Below are positions 17,683 through 28,966 of a DNA stretch of 64,000 bases, piece by piece. The notes beneath the pieces were generated by a model. That model had not been told where the DNA came from, did no database searches, and saw only the letters and a list, made by a program, of their open reading frames with translations. This DNA is from Chryseobacterium echinoideorum. GTDB lineage: Bacteria; Bacteroidota; Bacteroidia; Flavobacteriales; Weeksellaceae. The translations under genes were made by a program, and so were the position numbers. Position 1 is the first letter of the stretch. Each line of letters starts with the position of its first letter. The stretch spans positions 124,001 to 188,000 of the forward strand of contig NZ_VKNW01000008.1 of the NCBI RefSeq assembly GCF_007474535.1. The letters are read 5' to 3'.

Positions 17683-20600
17683 TTATTTTTTATTTAATTC
17701 CCCCTTTATTAATCTTTCAAAAAGCTCTCTTAATCTATTGTTATTATAGTATTTTTTTTCATCAAAAAATAAGTCACCCTTAGGTTGTTGTTTATTTTTT
17801 AATGTAGTTTTTAGACATTCTGTAACTATTAGCCACGCAGCATTTTCATTTTCAAAATCTGCAATTGGTTTGGCTGTATAAGGTAATGCTGTGTAAGTAC
17901 TCAGATTAAAATCTTCAATTTCTGAATCCCAAATACAAAAGTCCATTATAATTGGAATAATAATAAAATCCTTATCTTTTTTCTTTCTCTCTATTGCTTT
18001 TTTTACTTCGTATTCAAAAATATAATTCGTTTTCATAAAGTTTGGGCTAATCATGAAACATATTATATTTGATTCATCAAAATGATTTTGAATATTTTCA
18101 TCCCATTTTTCACCTGCCCTTAATTCTGTACAGTACCAAGTATTCAATAATTTGTCTCTCTCCAAAGCAGATAAATGATCTTGGAATCTGTTTACCATTA
18201 CTAAATCTTTTTTACTGTAGGATATAAATAATTTGTTGATCATATTTTTATTTTCTAAATATTGTTTGTAATCAATTACTCTAATATCTTTATGTGAGAG
18301 ATTTTTTTCTTCTTTTTTATCTACAATTTTTCTTTCACTAAAAACAAATTTCTTTTTTTCTGCGTTTTCATTCAATAATTTTAAAGAAACAAAATCTACA
18401 TTGTTGACTGTTACCATTTCCTCATAGTAATCTTCAATGTTTATTTTCTTTTCTTCAATATCTTTCTGCTCTAATTTAAAAAATTTATTATTGATTTCCT
18501 TTATGTAATCAATTACTTCTGAAACAAAGATATTTTCTTTATCTGAATTATTTAATTTAAAAATATCTATACATGCATTACTTTTCTGCTTATCATTATT
18601 TTTACCATTTTTAAATTTAATATGAAGAATTTGTTCGGTTATATCATCTTTAATGATTAACCCATCCTTCCAATAATAGAATTTTTTTCCATCTCCTATA
18701 GTTTTCTTACCATATCTATTAAAAAAATCAAGAATAAATGTTTTGTGTATAAAGCCATTGTAGTCAAATCTACGATATGGGAGTCTATTTTCAAGTAAAA
18801 ATAGACTAACTCCGTCAGATGGTTCTTTAGGTAGATATAAAGGAGCAATATATTTATTATTAATTGGATTGGTAAAAATAATTTTAAATTCTTCCATTAA
18901 TTGTAGTAAACCCACTATTAATTCATTTTCAGAATCCAAACCCAACAAATCACTTATGTATTTTCTATCAAATTCACCATTAAAATCAAAAAGTCCATCA
19001 AGAATTTTGTAAATGCTTGTAAAAACCCATTCTTTGTTTAAGTATACCTTACTGTAATCATGTAAATGAAAGATTAAACCTAACTGTTTTAAATAGCTAC
19101 ATAAATCTTTTGCTTCATCTTCTGAAATATTCTTGGCAAGATTTTTATTACAATAGTTTATAAATTCCTTAAAAGTTAATATTTGCTTTTCATTATAATT
19201 ATTAAGTTTAGTTCTTATTATATGTTGATACTCTAGTATATTACTACCAATTGTTTTCATGTCATTTATAATTTCAGATAGTAAAAAATCAAAATGATTT
19301 AAATTTCTCCTATCTAATATATCAACATTAATAAAATCATATATAAAAGGATATTTTTTTTCACTCTTTAGTTCTGAATTATTGAGATGTTCTATGTCGT
19401 TTGCTTTGGAAACTTTATTTTGTATAGTTAAAACGCTGCTGTCAAACTCATAACTGATTTTATCATTTACGACTATATTAGACTTTTCTTTTATAAAATG
19501 CTTAATTGATTCTAACCAATATTCTACGGGATAATCTTGTGTTTCAATATTTTTTTCTGAACCATTAACTTTTTGATACAGTTGTCTTGTTTCTAAATTG
19601 TTAGTTTTTTTTTCCCATAGTATAAAATAAATTGTATTCTTGGTGAAAAAAATTTGATGAGTATCATGATAATAGTCTTGACCACCAAAGTCAAATACTC
19701 TCATATTACATTTCTCACCGATTTTTTTTATAACTTCCTTACTAGGAATATCCCTTTCAACCATCCAATGTGTTGCATCGTGAGGTTTATTCAAATCTTT
19801 TTCACCTGCTAAATAATTTACTAGTGTTGTTTTGCCAGCTTCGCTGTTACCAACTAATACCAATTTCAGTTCTTTGTTTACTACAGTTTTCCATTCACTT
19901 TCAAAATATCTAATTACCGCTTCTTTACCAGTATTTATTGTTTCATAATTAGGTTCTTTTAAAGGATTATCTCTGATGTTTATAGTTTTTTTTAACCATT
20001 TAGAATTGGTAATATCTATGTCTGTTTTTTCTAAGAGATTAAGTAAAGGTTTAATACTTTTAATTTTATTTGTATGTAAATCTATAGTTTTAAGAGAAAG
20101 AATATTTTTTAGATTGGTTACAGTATTTAACTTATTATTGCTTAGATATAATTCTTGCAGGTTTGGGAATTTCGTTAAGGTATTGAATGTTGTTAATTTA
20201 TTATTGTTTAGATGAATTATTTTTAAGTTAGGCAGTTTTTGACTATTCTTTACTAATATTTTTTCAATATTGTTATTACTTACATTTAGATATTCTAAAT
20301 TTTTTAATGAAAAAATATGTGCTATGTCTTTTATTCTCCATCTATTCCATAGATTTTCATTCTTCCAATCTCCTCCAATAATCAGTTTCTTTAGATTAGT
20401 AAGTTTTTTAATGTCCAATGGGATATATTCTAGATTATTTGGATAAAAATTATTATCACTATAAACTTTATCCCAGTTTTCAGACTTTTCATTATATTCT
20501 GCATAATGATTACTTAAGATTAATTCCTCTAATTTTTCAAGTTCAAATAATTCAGGAATAAAGTCAAGATTTGTTAATCCCATCATACCCAAATCGAGCT

Positions 20601-21564
20601 TTGTTTCGTTATTAATTCTTGCCTTCTCTATGTTTTTTTTACAAATTTTAACGTTTTCAGCAACCATTTCGAACCATTTAACTACATATTCTTCACCATT
20701 AAAATAAACGTCTTGGGGCGGAAAAATTAGAGGATTTTCAAAAGCATTAACAAAGTTTATTTTTTTGTTTTTTAATGATGGATATAAAGGTCCTAAATCA
20801 ATAATTTTGTTTTGACCAATTAATAATTCTTCATTTATTTTGATATGTTGAAGAGGAGAAATATCTTCTATTTGATTGTCAGATATATTTAAACTATCTA
20901 ATTCGGCAATTTTAGAAAATACTGATATGTCGCTTAAACTATTTTTATCTATTGAAACACTTCTAAGATTTTTCAAATTTTCTAATCCATCAATGTTTTC
21001 TATTTTGTTATTACCTAAGTCTAATCTGCTTAGTTTTTTAAATGAAAATAGAGGCTTCAAATCTCTTAAAAAATTATTTGATAAGTTTAGAACGATTAAA
21101 TTTTTTAATGTAGAGATATTTTCTATCTCATTAATTTTATTACCGTATAACCACAATTCACTTAATTTTGGTAAATGTAATTTTGGTATAAAACTTATAT
21201 TGTTACCATCTAGATAGAGATTTAAAAGATTTTCTAGTTTAGAAATAGGTGATATATCTGAAATGTTATTTGCCGATAAATCTAAAAATTCCAATGCCTT
21301 GAAACTAGAAATATCATTAATTTCAGATAGTTCATTTCTATCAATCTTTAGATGTGTAAGAGTATTAGCAATTGGAATCAAGCCCTGTAAATCATAAATG
21401 GAATTTTCGCTAATATTTAATTTTAAAACTTCACCTTTAAGGTTTTCACTATAATAGTTTCTATTCTTATAAAATTCTGTTTTTGAATAAAAATTCTCAT
21501 TTTCTTCGATTTTTTCAAGCTTTATATTATAGTAGTATTCAATATTCGTAATTTTTGTATTCAT
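17683..21564 (-). CDS. LRR-Roc-COR-TIR multidomain protein (candidate immune GTPase)
   Basis: A 1293-residue protein with four recognisable parts. Two blocks of bacterial SDS22-type leucine-rich repeats (about 45-265 and 305-545; repeat pattern LxxLxxLxLxxNxIxxI) are separated by a short helical insert. A Roc-type GTPase follows, with P-loop GNSEAGKTT (Gly572 to Thr580) and the switch II motif DFGGQDYYHDTH. A COR region spans roughly 750-1000. The last part is a TIR domain (about 1110-1257) with KLFISYSKKD, RAGEKWDENI, ISPNFMKT and Glu1186 as the candidate NADase residue. Bacterial TIR domains often deplete NAD during antiphage defence. That role here is inference. The gene is visibly more AT-rich than its neighbours and is bounded by terminators on both sides. 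Confidence 0.88.
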   Translation of the reverse strand: MNTKITNIEYYYNIKLEKIEENENFYSKTEFYKNRNYYSENLKGEVLKLNISENSIYDLQGLIPIANTLTHLKIDRNELSEINDISSFKALEFLDLSANNISDISPISKLENLLNLYLDGNNISFIPKLHLPKLSELWLYGNKINEIENISTLKNLIVLNLSNNFLRDLKPLFSFKKLSRLDLGNNKIENIDGLENLKNLRSVSIDKNSLSDISVFSKIAELDSLNISDNQIEDISPLQHIKINEELLIGQNKIIDLGPLYPSLKNKKINFVNAFENPLIFPPQDVYFNGEEYVVKWFEMVAENVKICKKNIEKARINNETKLDLGMMGLTNLDFIPELFELEKLEELILSNHYAEYNEKSENWDKVYSDNNFYPNNLEYIPLDIKKLTNLKKLIIGGDWKNENLWNRWRIKDIAHIFSLKNLEYLNVSNNNIEKILVKNSQKLPNLKIIHLNNNKLTTFNTLTKFPNLQELYLSNNKLNTVTNLKNILSLKTIDLHTNKIKSIKPLLNLLEKTDIDITNSKWLKKTINIRDNPLKEPNYETINTGKEAVIRYFESEWKTVVNKELKLVLVGNSEAGKTTLVNYLAGEKDLNKPHDATHWMVERDIPSKEVIKKIGEKCNMRVFDFGGQDYYHDTHQIFFTKNTIYFILWEKKTNNLETRQLYQKVNGSEKNIETQDYPVEYWLESIKHFIKEKSNIVVNDKISYEFDSSVLTIQNKVSKANDIEHLNNSELKSEKKYPFIYDFINVDILDRRNLNHFDFLLSEIINDMKTIGSNILEYQHIIRTKLNNYNEKQILTFKEFINYCNKNLAKNISEDEAKDLCSYLKQLGLIFHLHDYSKVYLNKEWVFTSIYKILDGLFDFNGEFDRKYISDLLGLDSENELIVGLLQLMEEFKIIFTNPINNKYIAPLYLPKEPSDGVSLFLLENRLPYRRFDYNGFIHKTFILDFFNRYGKKTIGDGKKFYYWKDGLIIKDDITEQILHIKFKNGKNNDKQKSNACIDIFKLNNSDKENIFVSEVIDYIKEINNKFFKLEQKDIEEKKINIEDYYEEMVTVNNVDFVSLKLLNENAEKKKFVFSERKIVDKKEEKNLSHKDIRVIDYKQYLENKNMINKLFISYSKKDLVMVNRFQDHLSALERDKLLNTWYCTELRAGEKWDENIQNHFDESNIICFMISPNFMKTNYIFEYEVKKAIERKKKDKDFIIIPIIMDFCIWDSEIEDFNLSTYTALPYTAKPIADFENENAAWLIVTECLKTTLKNKQQPKGDLFFDEKKYYNNNRLRELFERLIKGELNKK

Positions 21565-21619
21565 GGTTTGAAGTTATTCGGAACTAGTAGCACTCTAACA
21601 AAAATACTATTATAAATAG

Positions 21620-21647
21620 AAAAAAGATTACGGTAACCCATAATCTT
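21620..21647 (-). terminator. rtcB terminator
   Basis: AAGATTACGGTAACCCATAATCTT is a near-perfect palindrome followed on the minus strand by TTTTTT, just past the rtcB stop. It separates rtcB from the downstream TIR gene. Confidence 0.75.
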
Positions 21648-21651
21648 CTCA

Positions 21652-23055
<1,404 letters not shown>

Positions 23056-23092
23056 TTATTTTTACTTGACTACTTCAAACTATGTCGTTAGG

Positions 23093-23175
23093 TTTTGGCA
23101 GCTTTATCCGTCCTCCGTTCCCGCTTTTTTGTTCCGCTTCGCTCCACAAAAAGAGCTCCACTCAGGCCGGGCTGC
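23093..23175. repeat. Dispersed palindromic repeat, copy A
   Basis: An ~83-base element running from TTTTGGCAGCTTTATCCG to CCGGGCTGC, nearly identical to 37085-37170. Inside it, CTTTTTTGT and ACAAAAAG can pair around TCCGCTTCGCTCC. The ends GGCAGC and GCTGC are also complementary, giving a REP-like cruciform. It lies between divergent rtcB and the helicase gene. The remainder of 23035-23294 shows no gene. Confidence 0.75.
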
Positions 23176-23294
23176 GAGCAATTCGCTGTTCAATTTCCCT
23201 TGTTTGATGATGCAAAGTAATAGTGTAAGTGCGCAATGTTTTTGCGTTGTGATATTTTTTTATACATTTAATGAAAATTTTTTAAAAACGCAGA

Positions 23295-26200
23295 ATGAAC
23301 CATTTGAGTCCAGAAATATTCCAGGCCTTTCAAACCAAGCTGAAAACCGGCAATAGAAGAGGCGTTCATCTCAATGCTATTCCCGGAAATTCCAGATATA
23401 AGTTTGATTTGGCTCGGCTGTCTGAAATTCAGAAAAGCCTTCCGGAGCATTTCATTATAGACCTTCTTACGCAGAAAAATATCAGTTTCAGGTTTACCGT
23501 TCTCAATAAAAAACAGGAACCTGCTCCCGAAATCCCTAAAAAGGACAGTATCTATCTTTATGAAGATGAGAATGTGCCTCCTGAAGAAAATACCACCGCC
23601 AGTCCCGAAAGCATCAAGGAAAACAGCCGGACAAAAATCCTGGAAAAGCTTTCCACAAGTCTTGAGAATCTTATTTTTCAGAACGATGTTATTCAGTCGG
23701 AAAAAGGCATCAATTCTTTGGGATTTGGCTTTCCTTTGCTCATTCGCAGAGATCTGGACGGACAAATGACTGCTGCACCCATTTTGATCTGGTCTGTACA
23801 GATGAAGCCTGTCAATGAGCTTAATACCTGGGAAATCAGCAGAACAGAAGATGATCCGATTTATATGAACGAAGTTTTGGTCAATCATCTTCAGAACGAT
23901 TCCGGGATTACGCTGGAACCGATTCCTGAAGAAATGCTCACAGATGGAAAAATCGACAAACCCGAACTTCTCAAAATATGTCAGAAACTTCTTGACCAAC
24001 TTAAAATCACACAAAATCTGGATTTTATTCTGAATAATTATGAAGAAATTCCATTCATCAAATCAAAATCAGCCTACGAAAGTCAGATTACTGAAAAAGG
24101 TGATGCTATTATCATCAAATCCGGTCTGTTCTCGATTTTTGAGGTTCAGAAGCAGAACATCATCAACGATTACGAGAGCCTGAAAGAAAACTTCAATCTG
24201 ATGGAAATCCTTCCTAAAAAACCTTTCCAGACGATTACTTCTGTAGAAACCGATCCTTCTCAGCAGGAAATTCTGGAATCTTTGAAGTCACAATCCAAAA
24301 TCCTGATTCAGGGTCCGCCGGGAACCGGGAAAAGCCAGACTTTAACAGCCGTTTTGCTCAATGCACTGGAAAACAGGCAGAAAACCATTGTCGTTTGCGA
24401 GAAGCAAACCGCACTCGAAGTGCTTTACAATGCCTTGCAAAAGCTCGGTTTGGAGCGTTACGGCATTATGATAAAAGATTCTGCGACTGACAGGCGATTG
24501 GTGGTGGATGCAGTGCGGAACATTATAGACGCTGCCGATTTCAAAAAGCAGATTCAGCCATATTCTATACATTCTCTCGAAAGTCAGCTTTCGGAGATTT
24601 CGCTGCATAAGCAGACCATCAATTCGGTTCATCATCTCCTCAATAGCGAGTTGCTTCCCAAAAAAAACAGGACGGAAATTGTGGGAAATCTTCTCTCTTA
24701 TCAGGATTCTAAAGAAAGTATTGACCTGAGTGATCTTCAGTTTTTGTTTTCGGAAGAGGAATTTCGTGCGATCGACCATATTCTCAGAAATGGGAACGAC
24801 TGCTATCAGGATTATAAAGCATTTTCTTCGGCTTCTTTTCTCAATCCGGAAAAACTGATTCGTTCGGATTTTCACAGAAGTCTGCAGGATCTTGACGCAT
24901 CATTTCAGAATTATGAAAAAGATTGGCAGGAGATTCAGAAATTGATTTCGGAATTCAAACCTATATTTGAATCGAAAAAGAAAAAATTTTTTGCGGAAAA
25001 TCTTAGCCAACTCAATGCTTTGATGGATGAAACGGAAATTACAACAGCTGTCCTGAACCAGAATTCTGAGGAATTTCACCCGGAGATCACAAACGGTTTT
25101 TTCTATAAATTCACGACATTATTTTCATCATCCAGGAAAAAGAAAATCAGCACTCAAAAGCGACTGACGGACATCAGTGCTTTGGTGAAAAAAATCAGCC
25201 TTACCGAATTTTTCCCGTCCATTGAATTGTCCGACAATCTTTGGAACAACAAGAATGAAATCATTAATTATCGTCAGAAAGTTCAGAATATTTCGTTCGG
25301 AATCGACTCAGAATTGGAGAAGCAGTTTGGAAACATAGATTTTAATAATGTTTTTGATTCGGTAATTTCCGGGAAGGAAACCGAAGTGATCTCGCAACGA
25401 ATCCAGCAATTAAAACGAAACATCTACAATGAAGAATGGCTGAAACAAACTGATTCCGGGAATTCTTACCAAGCTTTTGAACAATATCTTAATACTATTT
25501 TCGAAGGTTATAAAACTTATCGAAATAACCCTGAGAATCCTCTTCTTAAAATATACAACTGGTTTTTATTCTATCTTCCGCTTTCGGAGTTTCAGAAAAA
25601 AATTGTGGAAAAACTTTATCCTGTCAGTGATTGGGAATCATCGTTCTTTTCATCCTATTTTCCATTGTTACTCAATCATTATTCTGATGCCGGGCTTAAT
25701 TTTAATGAGAAAAATTATGAAGAAATCAGTAAAAAGATAAAGCAATTTGGAACTTTTCAGAAATCATTTATTCAATATTTTTGGAATATTTCTCAGCAGG
25801 AAGCTGTAAAGTCTTTTGAGAAAAATAATAAAGACATTACGGTTGCTAATCTTTATAACAAAAGAAGCAGTATTAATTTTAAAAAGCTGACTCTTAGACA
25901 AATTGTGCAAAAAGATATAGATTTATTTACCAATTTTTTTCCTGTGATTTTTACCACGCCGGATGCTTGCAGCAATCTTTTTCAGGGGAGAAATTTCTAT
26001 TTTGACAATGTGGTTTTCGATGAAGCGAGCCAACTGAAACTGGAGGATAACCTGCCTGCAATGCTGAAAGCGAAAAACATCATCATTGCCGGAGATGAAC
26101 ATCAGATGCCGCCTTCCAATTATTTCAGCAAGGTTTTCGATGGTGCGATAGAAGATGAGGATGATCTTGAATCTGAAAACGAAGTCATCACCTATAAAAA

Positions 26201-27299
26201 TGCAATGCTGAACATCGAGTCACTGCTGGATTTTGCGATGGAAAATCAGTTTGAGAAGAATCATCTTGATTTCCATTACCGATCCAGACATCCGTATCTG
26301 ATTGATTTTTCCAACCACGCCTTTTACCATTCCAGACTGAAACCGCTTCCTTCGAAATCGGAACAGAAGCCGATCGAATTTTTTCAGATTGACGGTGTTT
26401 TTGACGAGCACACGAATAAACAAGAAGCTGAAAAGGTAATTGAGATCCTTGAAAATATTAGTCCTAAAAAGAATGGAAGCTTTCCTTCCGTGGGAATTGC
26501 CACATTTAATATCACACAGCGAAATTACATTAAGCGACAGATTCTGCAAAAAGCCACTGAACCGGAAAATGAAGCGTTTAGAAATAAAATTCAGGCGTTG
26601 GAAAGTGCTGGTTTTTTTATTAAAAATCTTGAGAACATCCAGGGAGACGAGCGTGATATCATCATTATTTCCACGACTTACGGAAGAAAACCGGGCGGGA
26701 AATTTATTCAGAGTTTTGGTCCGGTGAATCATACCAAAGGATACAAGTTGCTGAATGTAATTATCACGAGAGCCAAAGAGAAAATCTATGTCTGTAATTC
26801 TATTCCGCAGGATATTTTTACCAACTATAAAGAAGCGCTGGAAACAGAGGGCTCTAACAACAGAAAGGCGGTTTTCTACGCCTATCTCGCCTATTGCAAA
26901 GCTGTGAGCGAGGAAAATGAAACACAGAGACAGGAAATCCTACAGACTTTAGATGTATATGGGAATAAGAATGAAGCGGCAAAAGAAAATGCATCTAATA
27001 TTTTTATTGATGAGATTTACAACCGGTTGACGGAACGTTTTCCGGCGTTGACCGTATTTAAAAATCACCATTTTGGAGGTTATGAATTTGATATCATGAT
27101 AGAAAATAAAAATGGAAAACCGATCATCGCTGAGTGTATGAGCAAAGAGAAATATTCAGGAAATCTGGGCTATCTGGAAGATCTGCATAAAGAAAAAGTG
27201 TTGGTGAATTCAGGATTTGATTATGTGAGAATCTGGAGCCAGAATGCATGGCAGAATCTGGATGCGGAATTGGAAAAAATTAAAAAGAAAATAATATGA
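23295..27299 (+). CDS. Superfamily 1 helicase with nuclease-like C-terminus (DUF4011-type)
   Basis: A 1334-residue helicase. The N-terminal DUF4011-like region (1-300) precedes Walker A GPPGTGKSQ (Gly340 to Lys346), Walker B VVFDEASQ (Asp909, Glu910), IAGDEHQMPPS, HYRSRHP and the C-terminal RecA-like motifs NIQGDERDIIIIS and VIITRAKEKIYV. Between Walker A and B lies a ~550-residue helical insert. The last ~110 residues (HFGGYEFDIMI...IIAECMSKEKY) resemble a Vsr/DUF559-type restriction endonuclease fold, with candidate Asp and Glu but an imperfect ExK. Related Upf1-like helicase-nucleases occur in phage defence and DNA processing. The next gene overlaps it by 4 bases. Confidence 0.82.
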   Translation: MNHLSPEIFQAFQTKLKTGNRRGVHLNAIPGNSRYKFDLARLSEIQKSLPEHFIIDLLTQKNISFRFTVLNKKQEPAPEIPKKDSIYLYEDENVPPEENTTASPESIKENSRTKILEKLSTSLENLIFQNDVIQSEKGINSLGFGFPLLIRRDLDGQMTAAPILIWSVQMKPVNELNTWEISRTEDDPIYMNEVLVNHLQNDSGITLEPIPEEMLTDGKIDKPELLKICQKLLDQLKITQNLDFILNNYEEIPFIKSKSAYESQITEKGDAIIIKSGLFSIFEVQKQNIINDYESLKENFNLMEILPKKPFQTITSVETDPSQQEILESLKSQSKILIQGPPGTGKSQTLTAVLLNALENRQKTIVVCEKQTALEVLYNALQKLGLERYGIMIKDSATDRRLVVDAVRNIIDAADFKKQIQPYSIHSLESQLSEISLHKQTINSVHHLLNSELLPKKNRTEIVGNLLSYQDSKESIDLSDLQFLFSEEEFRAIDHILRNGNDCYQDYKAFSSASFLNPEKLIRSDFHRSLQDLDASFQNYEKDWQEIQKLISEFKPIFESKKKKFFAENLSQLNALMDETEITTAVLNQNSEEFHPEITNGFFYKFTTLFSSSRKKKISTQKRLTDISALVKKISLTEFFPSIELSDNLWNNKNEIINYRQKVQNISFGIDSELEKQFGNIDFNNVFDSVISGKETEVISQRIQQLKRNIYNEEWLKQTDSGNSYQAFEQYLNTIFEGYKTYRNNPENPLLKIYNWFLFYLPLSEFQKKIVEKLYPVSDWESSFFSSYFPLLLNHYSDAGLNFNEKNYEEISKKIKQFGTFQKSFIQYFWNISQQEAVKSFEKNNKDITVANLYNKRSSINFKKLTLRQIVQKDIDLFTNFFPVIFTTPDACSNLFQGRNFYFDNVVFDEASQLKLEDNLPAMLKAKNIIIAGDEHQMPPSNYFSKVFDGAIEDEDDLESENEVITYKNAMLNIESLLDFAMENQFEKNHLDFHYRSRHPYLIDFSNHAFYHSRLKPLPSKSEQKPIEFFQIDGVFDEHTNKQEAEKVIEILENISPKKNGSFPSVGIATFNITQRNYIKRQILQKATEPENEAFRNKIQALESAGFFIKNLENIQGDERDIIIISTTYGRKPGGKFIQSFGPVNHTKGYKLLNVIITRAKEKIYVCNSIPQDIFTNYKEALETEGSNNRKAVFYAYLAYCKAVSEENETQRQEILQTLDVYGNKNEAAKENASNIFIDEIYNRLTERFPALTVFKNHHFGGYEFDIMIENKNGKPIIAECMSKEKYSGNLGYLEDLHKEKVLVNSGFDYVRIWSQNAWQNLDAELEKIKKKII

Positions 27300-27628
27300 T
27301 TTTAAAACAGCTTAAAAATTCGCCGGGAAGTATTGATTTTAAAGAGATCATTGCTTTTATTGACGAACATTATAATTTCACACCAACGAAATTCATCAAC
27401 GGAAATGCAGTGAATGAGGCGAATCAGAATAACGGCTCATGTAAGGTTTTCAGCTTTGCAAAGATGAATCAATTGTCTGAAGAAGAAACTTTAGCTTTAT
27501 TCGGTGATTTTTACAGGAAAGACGTTCTGCGAAATCCTGAAGGTGATGATCATCAGAATATCCGAAATTTTATGGAGTCTGGCTGGGAAGGAATTTCTTT
27601 TGAAGGAGAGGCTTTGAATAAAAAGTAA
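27296..27628 (+). CDS. HopJ type III effector-like family protein
   Basis: A 110-residue protein resembling the HopJ family: LLxxLKNSPGSIDFKEIIAFIDEHYNFTPTKFING, NGSCKVFSFAKM and LALFGDFYRKDVLRNPEGDDHQNIRNFM are typical. Despite the name, most bacterial members are housekeeping cytosolic proteins of unknown function and no type III secretion genes are present here. The ATG overlaps the helicase stop (ATGA), so the two are translationally coupled. Confidence 0.8.
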   Translation: MILKQLKNSPGSIDFKEIIAFIDEHYNFTPTKFINGNAVNEANQNNGSCKVFSFAKMNQLSEEETLALFGDFYRKDVLRNPEGDDHQNIRNFMESGWEGISFEGEALNKK

Positions 27629-27734
27629 TTTTTTTATTTACCACCCTGTCAAAAACTCTGCGAATTTTATCCACTTCTGTGAAAGAGGAGATTTTTACCG
27701 TTTCAATATTTAACATGATTTTAGCAACTAATTT

Positions 27735-28742
27735 ATGTCATCGAATAAAAACGCTCTTATCCGGTATAAAACTTTAGATAAATGCCTCAAAAACAAGTAT
27801 AAGCAGTATACTTTGGAAGATTTGATGGACGAATGTTCTGAAGCGCTGTTTGAGTTTGAAGGCAAGGAATCTTTTGTAAGTAAACGGACGGTTCAGTTGG
27901 ATTTGCAGAATATGCGGAGCGAGAAATTTGGGTATGAGGCACCAATTGAAGTTTATGACCGGAAATATTACCGCTATAGTGACCCGGAATACAGCATTCA
28001 TAACATTTCGGTGAACGAAAGTGATCTGAAAGCAATGAATAATGCGGTGCAGATTCTGAAACAGTTCAAAGACTTTTCGATGTTCCGGGAAATGAACGGG
28101 GTGATTCAGAAGCTGGAAGATTCTATTTATTCGACCAACCAGAAATCGATCATTCACCTGGATAAAAATGAACAGCTTAAAGGTCTGGAACATATTGATA
28201 TTCTGTACGAAAGTATCATGAATAAAAAAGTATTGAAGATTCTGTACAAAAGTTTCAAAGCGAGGGAGTCTAACAGTTACATCGTTCATCCGCAATTACT
28301 GAAGGAGTATAACAACCGCTGGTTTCTGATTTGCTGGTGTAAAAAAAACATTATGAATCTTGCTCTGGATAGGATGGAAGAAATCTGTATTGAAGAAAAA
28401 ATGGTGTATGTTGATAAAGATTTCAATGCAGACCGCTACTTCGATGAAGTAATCGGTGCAACGGTTTCCGAAACGCAGCGTCCGCAGAATGTTGTTTTTT
28501 TTATCACCAGAAAACACGCGCCTTATGTGAAGACAAAGCCCTTCCACCACAGTCAGGAGATCATCAAAGAGGATGAATCGGGAACGACATTTAAGATTTG
28601 TGTTCAGCTGAATTTTGAGCTGGAGCGGATGATTTTAGGAATGGGAGAGTTCATCACCGTCCTGAAGCCGGATAAATTGAAGAAAAGAATCTACAAAAGC
28701 CTCAAAGAGGCTGTTCAGAATTATTCGGACAATAATGGATGA
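27735..28742 (+). CDS. WYL-domain transcriptional regulator (YafY-like)
   Basis: A 335-residue regulator. The N-terminal DNA-binding region has a winged-HTH pattern (RYKTLDKCLKN, TLEDLMDECS, SKRTVQLDLQNMRSE). The WYL domain (about 140-235) contains HPQLLKEYNNRWFLICWCKK, and a C-terminal WCX-like extension follows (240-330). WYL regulators sense ligands, possibly nucleic-acid-derived, and often control defence and RNA-repair genes. The position downstream of the helicase/HopJ pair and near rtcB suggests it regulates this region. 107 bases separate it from hopJ and no clear terminator lies between them. Confidence 0.85.
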   Translation: MSSNKNALIRYKTLDKCLKNKYKQYTLEDLMDECSEALFEFEGKESFVSKRTVQLDLQNMRSEKFGYEAPIEVYDRKYYRYSDPEYSIHNISVNESDLKAMNNAVQILKQFKDFSMFREMNGVIQKLEDSIYSTNQKSIIHLDKNEQLKGLEHIDILYESIMNKKVLKILYKSFKARESNSYIVHPQLLKEYNNRWFLICWCKKNIMNLALDRMEEICIEEKMVYVDKDFNADRYFDEVIGATVSETQRPQNVVFFITRKHAPYVKTKPFHHSQEIIKEDESGTTFKICVQLNFELERMILGMGEFITVLKPDKLKKRIYKSLKEAVQNYSDNNG

Positions 28743-28799
28743 TTATGCTTTTTAATATTGGCTTGCTTATTGTAATGTTTTTTTGAAATTTAAAAAATT

Positions 28800-28928
28800 A
28801 TGAAATCAAGAATCTTAAAAATGGCTCTGACGCTTCTGGCACCTATTGTGATAGAATTTGTTATTAAAAAAATTACAGGAAAGAGAGAGGTGAAAAATAC
28901 AAATAAGCAGATCCCGTCACCTCATTAA
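28800..28928 (+). CDS. Small membrane-associated protein, 42 residues
   Basis: A short frame, ATG to TAA. It encodes a 42-residue peptide with a basic start (MKSRILKM), a hydrophobic helix (ALTLLAPIVIEFVI, about 9-22) and a basic/polar tail (KKITGKREVKNTNK). The layout suits a small inner-membrane or amphipathic protein. It lies 57 bases after the WYL gene and is followed at once by a terminator, which supports it being a real last gene of that operon. Function unknown. Confidence 0.5.
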   Translation: MKSRILKMALTLLAPIVIEFVIKKITGKREVKNTNKQIPSPH

Positions 28929-28940
28929 AATTTAATTACA

Positions 28941-28966
28941 AAAACCTTACTTATGTGAGGTTTTTC
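28941..28966. terminator. Terminator between convergent genes
   Basis: AAAACCTTAC and GTGAGGTTTT form a 10-bp stem with one mismatch, followed by TTTTTC on the plus strand. It ends the WYL/small-protein transcript and overlaps the end of the leftward DUF1501 gene. Confidence 0.65.

Noticed and set aside
23268..24014. 248-residue leftward frame over the helicase start
   Set aside because: It overlaps the conserved N-terminal helicase region in antisense and carries an unlikely Phe/Cys/Ile composition.
27296..27628. HopJ gene as evidence for type III secretion
   Set aside because: No secretion-system genes are present and the family is widespread in non-pathogens.
27774..28295. 173-residue leftward frame inside the WYL gene
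   Set aside because: It is antisense to the WYL regulator and has no start context or domain pattern.
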